From Fallopia convolvulus (taxonomy: Eukaryota; Streptophyta; Magnoliopsida; Caryophyllales; Polygonaceae), in contig OZ024720.1 of assembly GCA_964016875.1 (NCBI GenBank), forward strand, positions 20,525,742-20,589,741: a stretch of DNA of 64,000 nt, given 5' to 3'. The notes under the pieces were generated by a model. It was not told where the DNA came from and did no database searches. It saw only the letters and a list, made by a program, of their open reading frames with translations. How positions within the stretch are numbered: position 1 is the first letter of the stretch; the number at the start of each line of letters is the position of its first letter. Positions 44,338-55,290 of the stretch are shown here, piece after piece. Made by a program: the position numbers and the translations under genes.

Positions 44338-44341
<4 letters not shown>
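43449..44341 (+). repeat. 3' LTR of SIRE element B (893 bp)
   Basis: The LTR matches the solo LTR at 33367-34259, with a TATA-type box CTATAAATAG near 43791. It is followed by GAGAG and the (GA)n run of the target. Confidence 0.88.
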
Positions 44342-44374
<33 letters not shown>

Positions 44375-44956
44375 ATCGGTTTGGAAGATGGAGCTTCTAG
44401 CCTTCTATGGCCATGGATGGGAGCTTCCAAGCAGAGCGTCAATGGTTCTTTGACGGAGAAGAACAAAGAGAGAGATATCAGGATGAGAATAGGCGAAGAG
44501 AGAGATATGAGAATCTCATATTGGAATTAGGGGTAATTAAAAAATTGATGTGTGGGGCCCATGTGCTTATACTTTTGGAGATAAGTTTTCTTATATTCGA
44601 AAAGCATGGGAGGTGTTGATTATTTTTTCTGCTTATAAGCATCGGAACTAAGAGCTTATTTCCGATAAGCAAATTTGCCGAACACCCACTTTTGTTGCTT
44701 ATTTATGCAAATAAGCATTTGTGTTTTATAAACACACAAATAAACACTTGCCGAACGCACCCAATATCTACAATTTAGCTATATGTACTCCTTTCGTTTC
44801 GCAATGTAAGTCGTTTCTAGCTCTAAAAGGTGTTTTATGATGTAAGTCATTCATTTCTTTATTTAATGTAAGACTTTTGAAACAGGTCATTACTCTATTT
44901 AATTTACTTAACATTCCAACAACATTCATTAACTCATACAGTTCTAGTGGTTAAAG
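44342..44956. repeat. Duplicated flank of SIRE element B, copy 2
   Basis: Same order as 34260-34877: (GA)n, right half of the TIR element ending near 44763, then the start of the Stowaway-like MITE. This copy continues on into the rest of the MITE, so it is the original arrangement. Confidence 0.82.
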
Positions 44957-45069
44957 AGTTAATAGTGCATTGATAAAAACAAGCTTTAAATTATCATCTT
45001 TTCCATTTTTAAGCTTGCCTTAATTCCTGTGCAAAATCAAAAAACGACTTACATTGTGAAATGGAGGTA
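44786..45069. mobile_element. Stowaway-like MITE 1
   Basis: Ends CTCCTTTCGTTTCGCAATGT and ACATTGTGAAATGGAGG form terminal inverted repeats of the Stowaway/mariner type and are flanked by TA. It is 0.28 kb with no ORF. Its first 167 bp are also present at 34709-34877. Confidence 0.75.
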
Positions 45070-45142
45070 GAATATATTAACGTGCTAGCTTTATATAAAA
45101 AGCAAACATGCATTTGTTATTATTATCAACGATCATAAATAC

Positions 45143-45476
45143 TACCTCCATTTCGCAATGTAAGTCGTTTTTTGATTTTGCACAGAAATTAAGACAAGCT
45201 TAAAAAAGAAAAGATGATAATTTAATGCTTGGTTTTTTTTTTATCACGTGCACTATTAAGTATTAACTCTTTAATCTTGGATTTATAAATACACTGTAAT
45301 ACTCCCTACAAAAGTAAACTTTCAATACCACTAAAATTGATTGAGTTAATAAATGCTGTTGGAATGTTAAGTAAATTAAATAGAGTAATGATCAATTTTA
45401 GAAAGTTTTACATTAAATAAGAGAAAAAATATTTTTTAAAATTAGAAACGACTTACATTGTGAAATAGAGGGAGTA
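45143..45476. mobile_element. Stowaway-like MITE 2, inverted relative to MITE 1
   Basis: Ends CCTCCATTTCGCAATGTAAG and CATTGTGAAATAGAGGGAG are flanked by TA. Its left part is the reverse complement of the right part of MITE 1 (TTTTGCACAGAAATTAAG versus the complement of CTTAATTCCTGTGCAAAA). The two form an inverted pair about 70 bp apart. Confidence 0.75.
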
Positions 45477-46650
45477 TAGTGCTAGCTTACTTCTTCTTAA
45501 TTTGCTGCTATTGTTGACGAGGTTATGAAATTAATTCATCTGTGTTGTCTTAATGTAATCATCGTTTGTGTGCCTTTCAAGTTCAACATAGCTAAAAAGT
45601 GAACCAAATACTAATTAAAAATAAATTTAAGTAAAGTAATCAGTAGTATTATAATTAATCATCATGAGGGAATCGGTGTTCAACTAGCGAAGAATGGATT
45701 TGGAGGAAATCCGTTTTTTGTAGGGTTTATTTTTACTAAAATTTGTGAATAAGTAAATATAACTACAATATCTTTATAAGTTCTAAAATTTGATAAAAAT
45801 AAAATTTTATCTTTAATCCTAACACAAACAGGACTACCTAAAATTCTATCTATATCATATTGTCCTTGTCGCGACAAACATTAAATCTCGACACAACCCT
45901 AGTCGTTTTCCTGGGACATAACTCTGCTCGCTCAAGTAGCACCTCGTTGTAGTACTTTTTAATTTTAAGTCACCTATAATAAACTAAATTAATATAGTTT
46001 TTCAAACTATACCTTAATCCAAATCAAGAAGGATTTTATTGTATTTAATTTATTTAAAACATTAAATTTTGTATGGGTTTATGTTAGGATAACAATTTCT
46101 ACATATAAAGTTTTAATATATATCCTCAAGACACATTAAAAAAAAAATTGCACGTGTTTTTCTGCAAAATTTGCATAAATGTGTTGGATTTGATCAATTT
46201 GCTACTTTGATAAAACATTTCGTATATGTACAATTGTATTTACAACTATAGCACGCGGATATATGTATTTCCTCGAGTCTTAATTTTTTCATGTATAAAT
46301 TTTTTTTCAGTAACTATAATCACAAATAAGAATTAAGTTTGAAAATATTTCAGGAAAATTGAGAAAAACTTCCTAGATAGAGTTGAGGAGATTCTCATTG
46401 TTAAATAAAAATTTCACGCCCATATTAACTTATAATTTTTTTTTAATTTTTTCTGACAAATTAATTAATTTTATATAAAATGTTATTAACTTTACTTATA
46501 GAGTTTTTAATAAATTTCATGTTAAAAAGACTATTGAAGGACTATGGATTTTTTATCTTGGACAAAAGAGGAAAAAAAACAACTTCTTCCTTTTTTGAAA
46601 ATTCCACTTCCACTTGAAGTGGGTAAAGCTATATTATCGATTTTCTTCGA
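45477..46650. other. AT-rich non-coding sequence
   Basis: No ORF or terminal repeat recognised. A 65-codon minus ORF at 45680-45877 has no family features. Confidence 0.5.
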
Positions 46651-47985
46651 ACCAAATGATGCTGCAAATTTGAAAATTTTAGGTTAATGTTGGATAAATT
46701 TCAAACATGAAAAAAAAACAAGAATTTACATGATTAAGATGTTACATACAATCTTGTCCCCCTCTTAATTTCCTTTAATTTCCTCTTTTTAAGGGTAGGA
46801 GAACATAGATTTTTTTTCCATTTTCCTCTTTTTAATTTCCTTTAATTTTTTTATCGCTTCTTTCTTCTCACCAGAGGACGGAACGACACGAAGTCAGAGA
46901 GACTTCTTCACCGTCGGCTCAGCAAAACTAGAACAGAGAGCCAAGACGGAACGACGATCACGGGGGCGCCAGTTTGAACGAGATCTGTTCGGGGAGGAGG
47001 AAGAGCGGATCTGGTCATTCCGTCCTCATTCTAGAGTCTATTTGGATCTGGTCTGCCCATTCCGTCCTGATTCGGGATCTAGATCTAGTTCTTTCCTAGG
47101 GTTGTTCATCAGTTGAACGAATTTGTAGACTTCAACGAGGCAGAGAAGATATGCCTATAAACCCTAGCAGCCACTCCCAGATCTTAAGTCTGTTCCTTAT
47201 TCACAAAGAAGATCTGAAAAACAACAATGGAGGCTCCATCCTTTTTACGCCCCAACAGATCTGAAACGAGGTTGTTTTCGCCCCTTCTTTACGTACGCCC
47301 CAACCTCTTTTCATCCAACAATGGACGCTAATACCGTGTCGGATTTGATGAGAATGGTCGGCGCCGGAGTCCGCCTCGGAGATTTCCGCGTCGATTTTTA
47401 TGCCTTGTCGATATATACATTTTTCCGCCTCGGAGATCTTAATTGAGGCATCTCAGAGGTTGAACTGTACATTTTTTTTTGGATTCGGTTTTAGTTCAAT
47501 ACTACTTCTTTGATGGATTGAATTTGTGCTTTGTTTAAATTCAGGATTTTGATGCACCTTAGACTTCAAATCCGTTTGTGTTTTGCTTTGTTTTAACCCA
47601 AGGAATTTGTGTGATGGAGGTCGATTGAAGTTGGCGGTAGTGATTGACTATACTGATCTAGGGTTATTGAAGGAGAAAGAAGATGGGGCAAAAAAATTAA
47701 TAAAGTGGATTTATAATTTGCAATTTTTTTTTTATTAAAACAATATAAAATGTACCTTGTGCTCATATCTTAGGTGGCATCTATGTGGATTTCATGTGGC
47801 ACAATAATTTAACACCTGTACGTGCGTGTTTAACACTTGAAAGAGGTCTTGGTGACCAGGTGTCTAATAAAACACAAAAGGTTAAATTTAAGTGTTCAAT
47901 AGAACAAAATCAAAGGTGAGGTAAGGTGAGGTGTCTAAGTGACTATTTTACACAAGTACAGGTGTCTGTATATATATTCTGCCCT
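46651..47985. other. Unassigned segment with a GC-richer island
   Basis: Positions about 46860-47460 are clearly less AT-rich than the surroundings but have no long ORF. The right edge, GTGAGGTGTCTAAGTGAC to TATATATATTCTGCCC (about 47930-47985), looks like a transposon terminus. No matching left end was found. It could be a transposon carrying captured exon or UTR sequence. Confidence 0.3.
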
Positions 47986-49559
47986 TAATATTGCATTTTA
48001 GTAAATTAAAAATGATGGGTTCCAACTCAAATGAAACAACACCAGAAAGCTGGCATTTGCCCTTTTCCCTTTCCAATATTGAGAATCAATCGCGAACTTA
48101 AAAGATGATTAATGGTCAACGACTTGTAATATGTTGCTGGACATTTTAGATGTTAAGCTGGTGCTGGTGATGTATATGTGTGGATGTGTGGGTATTCGAT
48201 TTCTCATTTTTATCATTTCCCCAAATGTTTTTTTTAAATGTTTATAAACGGTGTATCCAGAATTATTTTTTCAGATTCGAAGACATTATTTTTAATTATG
48301 AGAAGAATCTCTATTAAAAAGAGACAAGTGGTGCATATGTGTACTAATTTATTTGTTACTTTGTTGATCTTCTTCTTAGTGATGAATATTCTCAATTATA
48401 TTTTTAGATAAGTGGCTCATCCCACCTCGGTGAAACTATAATGAAACAATAGCGTTGTTATATTTGTCAATATAATCACTCAAATCTTCTCTCTTGGACA
48501 TATAGATTGTGATATAGCCCGACATATCTCCAAGATCGCTCATATGTGTGATGTGTGTGAATTGTGAAATATTTAAATTATGTACATTGGTTTTTGTTGT
48601 ATTCTAATCCTCTGTTAAGGATTCTTGTACTTGTTATCATGTATTTAAGTAGGGTGGATTTAGATAAATTGAGATTCGGGTTCGGGTGTATTTTATAGTT
48701 CGAGTAACCAATTTGTGGCCTTCCTGGGTTGAACACGGTTGGAGGTAGGTAGCTCGGGTTTATTTGTTCGATGAGAATCTGATTAAGTGTATGTGCACGG
48801 GCCCATTTGCTTGCCTTGGGCCATGAAGATGTCTTGGATCATATCTGAGAAGACGGTGTCTTTTATTGAAACATATCGTTTGAGAGCTCCTCCTGGTGAC
48901 CTAGCTATATAAGCTCGTCTATTTCTTGGTGAGCTCATTCAACTCCAGCGGCGCAAACCATAGATCCAGATAAAGAGAGAGAAAAGAGAGAAAGAAAGAG
49001 AGAAGGAGGGAGAAGGAACACTCGATGGCGACACCTCATCGTCGGAGTTCCTTGGTGGTCTGAAGACGAAGTCCTTGCCTCACATTCGTGAAAGGGGGCC
49101 GAAGCCCTTTCGATCTCGATCCCTAACTTGCTTTTACTTTCTGTTCTCCGATCTTTTTCCTTTTCTTTTTTGGTTGTTTAGCTTTGTCGCTTGATGCTTG
49201 ATCTGTACTTGAACAACATGAGCTTTGATCTAGTGCATATGTTGGGCCGGACCTCCCTTGTTTAGATTCCCCGGATGTAAGATTTTTTAGATCCAAACCG
49301 GGTTACCAATTCTCATGTTCTTTTCAGTTTTTTCCTTTTGTTTTACATATTTGTTTGAGTTGTGAGTGAGTTTAACTTGATCTGTCAGATCTTCGATAGT
49401 TTAGGGCAAAGTCAAATCATAGATTTTGAAAATAAATTGAATCAATAGAGATCGAACAATGAGGTATTCATACTGAATGAATAATGAGTTGTAAAAATTG
49501 AGAAAATCATTTGTCATGACATCTTTGACTAAAAAGGAAATATAGTGAATATCTAGGAA
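47986..49559. other. Unassigned non-coding sequence with promoter-like segment
   Basis: Contains AGCTATATAAGCTCG near 48902, then a purine-rich tract (48974-49018) and CTCGATGGCGACACC. A core-promoter-like box with a purine-rich leader would suit an LTR or a host promoter fragment. No partner LTR or continuing ORF was found. Confidence 0.3.
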
Positions 49560-49574
49560 CTAACCCTCGTTCTA

Positions 49575-51395
49575 CAAATGTGATTTATTGCAAGGAAAAA
49601 GGACAAAAACCAATTAGGCAAATGGTTAACCAAATCAATGTAAAATCTAATTTGAATGGTCTTCTCTTAAACCTTCTCTCAAATAAAATGTCAGTCAACT
49701 TTTTATGTTTGGTCCTCTCATGGAAGATAGGGATTGTTGCAATATATTGTGCTACCTTGTTGTGTCAGTTCAAGAGAATCAACAAAGAAACTGCAATGAC
49801 CATGAAGCCAAACGATTCACTGGTTGTTATTGACATAGTTTGTATTTTGATTTAGTAGAGGATTTGGAGGTTGATTTTGGCTTCTTGGTCTTCCAAGAAA
49901 TTAAAGAAAATCCAAGAAAAGTGTAGTAGTTTGTTAGAGAATGTGCGTTGAATGAGTAGTTCCCCCGATTAACATCATTGTATTGTATGCTAGAAGCTAG
50001 ATCGATTGTAGAAGAACCATGAAAATGAAGTCCAATATTGGCTTGATCTTTAAGATATCTAATAGCATACAAGGTTGCACACATATGAGGCTCCCTAGAA
50101 TCAATCATGAACTGACTAAGATGTTGCTCATCATATGATAACCCAGATGATAAAGGTTGAGAAATAATAACCACCTAACAAATCTTCTATACCTTTCACG
50201 ATTTGGTAGTGATTGTTGCTGACTAGTGAATAACTTGAGGCCCCATGGTAGAGAAAATGGACTTGGTTTACAATCATGTATTTGATAATCCTTGATAATA
50301 TTAAGGATGTATTTTTTTTTGATGTGGCAAAGTACATTGGCTACTTTTCACAATTTCAATGCCAAGGAAGTTTATTACCTTACCAATTTCTTTTATGATG
50401 AAAGGTTTGTGTAAGGTCGGCTAACTTAACCTTGATGATTTCTTGGTCATCATCTCCACTTAGGAGTAAACTTTCATTATGTTCTAGGGTAATAATATCT
50501 CTTAAGAATCTTCTTAATCAACAAAGGATAATCTTATTTAGATTGAAATAATCAAAACTTTAGCAAACATCTTGTTAATTGTGTATTCCACTACTTAGAT
50601 GCTTGTTTTAGGTTTTATAGAAAACTTTGAGGACATAGAGTCTATTGTGAGACTGAATATCCCTGTAGTAGTAACATGTACGCCTGCATTCATCTAGATG
50701 CCCATGCAAAAGTATATTATTTACATTAAATTGATGTAAATTCCGCATTTGATAGTAGCAACTACTACTATGACACATAATATAGTGAGCTTTGTCAATG
50801 GAGAGAAAGTATGTTTATGATATTTCCCTTTAATTTGGTTGGAACCCTTGTCTTATCAAACTAGCCTTGTATCTCCCAACTAATTCATTTTGCTCGAATT
50901 TAACTTTATAGACCCATTTGTAACCTATGCTATTTTTTACAAGAGGTAAGTGAGTCAATATCCATGTTTGTGGTTTTGTTCTAAGGTTGATCATTCTTAT
51001 TTTATATACCCTATGTACAAAGTAAATCAATTATTAGATGTTGGTTTCTTGAGTAAAGGAGATGTTAAACTCCGTGTCAAAGATTAGGATTATCTAAACT
51101 ATATGTAAGAAAGGATTTTGAAGTGGAATTGGTATAGGCTTGTCCTTTAGAACAAACATGATCTTGCATCCTCTGAGGTTGATGACTAACTCTCTCACAT
51201 CTTCTCAATGAAAATATGGTATGTCCATGTATAGGTAAAGTTGGAAATTTATCGGGATCATTGAGAAAATTGGTGAATTTTGTTGAAGAGAAGTAGGAGT
51301 GTCATCAAAAGGACACCAAACCCTCATTAGCAGGGACACTGGTGTTGAAGTGAAGTTAACGAGGAAAGTACATGTGGGGGCATCTATTTTAATTT
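49575..51395 (-). pseudogene. Ty1/copia Pol remnant (RT-RNase H), heavily decayed
   Basis: Minus-strand order: a linker reading ERVSHQPQRMQDHVCSK (about 51180), RT start KTWILTHLPLVKNS-like and YKWVYKVKFEQNELVGRYKA (51030-50830), then after a long decayed stretch HLSQFMIDSREPHMCATLY, YLKDQANIGLHFHGSS and LISWKTKKPKSTSKSS (50174-49827). These are the RT/RNase H junction motifs of Ty1/copia. Further RNase H residues can be read to about 49580 in changing frames. The RT catalytic box was not found intact. No LTR was identified. Confidence 0.78.
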
Positions 51396-52600
51396 CAAAG
51401 CGGTAGGATGTTAAGGAAGCTCGTTAGTGTTTCTGAGGATCTATTTGGTTTTATGCCAGGAAGGTTGATTATGGAGGCCTTACATGTGATGAAACAATTG
51501 ATAAAGACATTTAAGGAGAGGAAGAGAAACCTCCATATGGTTTTTGTCGACTTGAAGAAAGTCTATGCCAAGGTGTCAAGAGATCTTATATATAGGAATG
51601 TTTGTAGGTAAAGAGGTATATGGGACATACATAAGAATTTTAAAAGATATGTATAATAGTGTATTGATGAGTGTAAGCACCCTTAGTGGAGACACATATT
51701 ACTTTCTAGTACAGACATGTTTGCATCAAGGTTCGGCTTTAAACCTGCTTCTTTTCACGATAGTGATGGACATACTCTCAGGACAGATACAAAGAAAGGT
51801 CACATGGTGTATGCTTTTTACTAACGATTCAATAATGGTGGGTGAAACAACGAGTTGGAAGCACCCTAAAGCACTGGAGAGAGACACTAGAATCTAGAGG
51901 CTTTAAATTGAATAGGAGAAAGACAGAGTATGTAGAGTTCAACTTTGTAGGGACGAGCAAGGGAGGGGAAGAAGTGGTTCTCAGTCAAACAATGGTACCA
52001 AGGAGGGAGAGGTCCAAATATTTTGGATCTTTCGTGTAGGATGATGGAGGGTTGGAGGGAAATCTAATAAATGGAATCCAAGCGGGGTAGCAAAATTGGA
52101 GAAGAGAATCAAGCGTGTCGTGTGACAAGAAAATGCCCATCAAGTTCAAGGGAACATTTTATCAAATAGTCATTCAGCCCGCTCTATTGTATGCATGGTT
52201 CAAAGTGTTGTCCAATTACTAAGGTGCAAGAACAAAGGCTGATAATGATCGAGATAAGGATGCTTTGGTGGATGTAAAATCATGAACGAGATCATTCACA
52301 ACTAGGTTGGAGTGGCCATTATTAAGGAAAAGTTACGTGAATGGAGACTCTAATGGTTCAGACACATAAAGAGGAGTAGGAGTGCCCTTATGTTATCAAG
52401 CATGATCTTATTCTCTTGGCCCTCTTAAAGAATATGGCCCAAGATTGAGCCTTGTGGAGGGATAGTATTCAGGTAGAGGATGTCTAGTAAAGAGGGTGGG
52501 CTTCTAGGTGTGAGTTGAGGGGTATGCATGGAGTACGCCGTCCTATTTAGGTAAGGTTTGGGGTGTTGAGGGTTAAGGTTTCGAGCTCTAAGCTTGTTTT
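51396..52600 (+). pseudogene. Older RTE LINE, 5'-truncated reverse transcriptase (decayed)
   Basis: RT begins near LVSVSEDLFGFMPGR (51408) and continues with NLHMVFVDLKKVYAKVS, LHQGSALNLLLFTIVMD and MLFTNDSIMV. The motif A second Asp is Ala, and the FADD box reads FTND, so the enzyme is dead. GFKLNRRKTEYVEFNFVG and SKYFGSFV follow, then C-terminal pieces in shifting frames to about 52450. It is related to, but clearly more diverged than, the RTE copy at 10788-11942. The endonuclease is absent, the usual 5' truncation of LINE copies. Confidence 0.82.
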
Positions 52601-52876
52601 TCATGTTTGCGTGTTAGTGGTAGTGTGGTGGGTCCTTGAGCGTTGAGGTTGCTTTTGTGCCATCATACACGTTTTCCTCGATGTTTTGTCGTTTATCCTT
52701 TTTGGTTGGGCTAGAATTTATGCCTCTTTGGGCGTGCGTGTTTGGTGTGGTGTGCTTGGTTGTTTTGTTTTGCCTTATTTTTATGTCTATTGGAAACATC
52801 GTTTCGACTAGCTCGGTGTATAGGTCCGTACATCTCGACTCCTCAAACCCCGTCTTGGCGGGACTCCACTGGGATG
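52601..52876 (+). other. 3' untranslated region of the older RTE
   Basis: T/G-rich, ending in CCGTACATCTCGACTCC and GCGGGACTCCACTGGGATG, which parallels the terminal block of the first RTE (12155-12210). The tandem TTG tail is reduced to GTTGC. Confidence 0.65.
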
Positions 52877-53388
52877 TTGCATATAATATTTAAGAAATTA
52901 ATGTTTCAGATAACTTTGGGGATGGAACGTACAAATCAACAAGTACGGGGCACCAATTGCAATAAATAAATATTTTTGGGGTTACCAATAGAAAAATCCT
53001 AAAACCAAGGGACACTAATGGAAATTTTCCTAATTAAAAATATCAAATACCAATGCAAGACTTGATAAACTAATGCTGAATTAATTTCTTTAAATACTCC
53101 GTACTAACTTGCTGTAAATTAAATTCTACTGAATTACGTGGTGCACTAATTAAACATATACCAAATGCACAGATGAGAGACCTCATACCACATAAGAACG
53201 ATTAATATATTTTTCAAGGAACCAGCTGTAGCCTAAGCAACTAATTAAGCTAGTAGTCCACTTTGTCCTATAGATTAGGTGCCAATTTGACCTTCAAAAT
53301 ATCAAGCAATTAATCGGTATTAGCTTTCATATATGCTCAACCAGATACATGATGAAATTAATTGTATTAGGAAAAAATTGTTAGATTT
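52877..53388. other. AT-rich non-coding sequence
   Basis: Nothing recognised between the RTE 3' end and the next LTR. Confidence 0.5.
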
Positions 53389-53827
53389 TTTAATCTCTAT
53401 TATGTGGTCTTACACATTTAATAGAACAATTATATTATATGGCTAATTATTAGTGGGTTTATTTTAAGTGATTCAATTATGTGAAAAGCTCTCAGACTTC
53501 TAATAAATGGTATGTCCCAGTGGGTGGATACCGGATTTGACCCAATAGACTTAATGAGATTCTCTTGGGTTAAATAAATAGAGATTTTAGGTTATGGTCC
53601 TCAAGAGGCTAAATCATTCAGGCTTTCTACGGTACTCTCCCCATCAGAGTGAAAGCACAAACCCTACATTTGGCCAAGGAAGATCACATACCTACGGTCC
53701 TCGTTTGTAGTTCCGCAAAAGGTTCGATTGCCATCGGGATTAAAGGTATATGAAATTTGGTGCTTCTTAATAATCTAGTATGATCGATCTCGGCGTTTTA
53801 GGTCTAAAGAGGATTAATTTTTCAACA
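53389..53827 (+). repeat. 5' LTR of degenerate copia element
   Basis: 439 bp, TGTTAGATTTTTTAATCTC to TTTTTCAACA. The first ~220 bp match 61212-61434. Confidence 0.8.
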
Positions 53828-53829
53828 AG

Positions 53830-53842
53830 TGGTATCAGAGCC
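53830..53842 (+). other. Primer-binding site (initiator Met tRNA)
   Basis: TGGTATCAGAGCC two bases after the LTR. Confidence 0.85.
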
Positions 53843-54692
53843 ACGATCATACTATGTTATTAGATCTAAGTATATTATGCTTTAGGGTTTAATGGACAGT
53901 TGTTTGAACCAATCGTAATTTTATATGGCTGTTTGTTTGATTTACTGCCCAACGCAATGTTCTTTTATAGTATTAGATCTGGTTTTCTCAATTGCATTAT
54001 AGTACTTCTGTTTGCTTTAATCGATCGTGTATTTTATATATACATATAATTCGTCGGTTTATTAAATTACGGTCAGCGATATTTAATCGTGATATATTGA
54101 TATGTACTGTATTGAATTGAAAAATCAATTCATCTATTTATTTTTTATCCATGCGCGATATAGTTTTTCGATCTGAATGTTTTTAATTTATGCGCTTAAT
54201 TGGGTCTGATATATATTAACGTGTGCGAAATCAAATTTGAGTTGAAAGCTTTTGACTTTTCAACGCTTGTGCACATTTGTATGTTCGTTCAATTCTATTG
54301 AATGAATTTAATATTTTATTTTATTATAGTTCATGTGCTATATAGTATGTTATTCGGATTTATTGACTGAATATTAATTATGTCTATGATTCAGTTTGAT
54401 ACATGTTCTTATATGTACGTATTTAAGTTAATATCAGTGCATACATCTTTAAGTGATCGCACATATATATTAAGGATTAGTATAGTTATATCATGTATAA
54501 TATTATGATTGATTTATACTTGGTATAATTTCGGATATTAATTAAATTGATTAAAACAACATGTTGTGAAAGTAGTCTCTGTGGTGTAGATTAATTTGAT
54601 TTGAAATATGAAGTTTTTAGGTGTGTTCTTATTTATGTGAATATCAATCCGCCTAAAGGAAGGTTGATGTTTGGCCAGATAATGAATACACA
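53843..54692 (+). other. Leader region of degenerate copia element, part 1
   Basis: AT-rich, without an ORF. The motif TATGTGAATATCAATCCGCC / AAAGGAAGGTTGATGTTTGG near 54634 recurs in varied form at 58372, 58550, 59110 and 59205, so the leader contains imperfect repeats. Confidence 0.5.
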
Positions 54693-54699
54693 CACTAGT

Positions 54700-54870
54700 A
54701 CAAAAAGGGGAAAGGACAACGGTTAATAATACATATAGACAACGGTTCCTAAATTGTTGTCTATGCAAGGGCTGTCTATGCAAATACAACGGTTGCATCT
54801 TAGACAACGGTTCTCATAGACAACGGTTATAAACCATTGTCTAAAAGGTTCATCAACCGTTGTCTAAGAT
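54700..54870. repeat. Left subterminal repeats of CACTA element
   Basis: At least eight copies of ACAACGGTT or its complement (A)ACCGTTGT/AACCATTGTC alternate in both orientations between 54710 and 54870. Confidence 0.8.
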
Positions 54871-54954
54871 ATGTCAAAAATAAATAAATAAAAGGCAGGG
54901 AATAAACAACATCTAATTGTAACATTGTCTATTCCCTTATGTATAGAAAAAAAA

Positions 54955-55290
54955 AATTCCTCGTTTTTTGGTAGAAAGGAGGGCTAAGGCCCATATATTA
55001 ATTAAGGATTACAAGGCAACATTAAGTCTCTACTAGATACACCATATTTAGCGTGCTATTGCAGATAACAAAATATTCAGATTGTTCTATTTCTATTGCT
55101 AAAGAAGCTAGCAAGTCAGCTACTGCATTTGTCTGTCTAAAGATATGCTGAAGGTTGTCATTTGGAAGAGATTTGAGCATTTGTGTATCTCTTGAATGAG
55201 ATAGTAATCAGATGAGCCCTCATCTTCAAAGAATGTAAAATACCATCGACTCCATTTCTATGACTATCCACAATAACCTACAAACATCCA
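54955..55290 (-). pseudogene. LINE-like RNase H (RVT_3-type) 3' fragment
   Basis: A minus-strand frame reads LQHIFRQTNAVADLLASLAI, the conserved end of RVT_3-type RNase H domains, then EQSEYFVICNS and a stop. A 3' UTR-like tail with GCCCTCCTTTCTACC follows. Such a sequence forms the end of many plant L1-like LINEs. It lies inside the CACTA element and is probably captured or inserted. No RT was seen. Confidence 0.45.

Larger units (their letters stand above)
34878..44341 (+). mobile_element. SIRE/Maximus-type Ty1/copia element B, 5'-truncated
   Basis: This contains an LTR tail, primer site, gag, pol, ORF3, polypurine tract and complete 3' LTR, in the same plan as element A but on the plus strand. 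RT and RNase H are in one long intact ORF, while gag, protease-integrase and ORF3 have stops or shifts. With the 5' LTR promoter lost here, its expression would depend on the solo LTR upstream or on other promoters. Confidence 0.9.
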
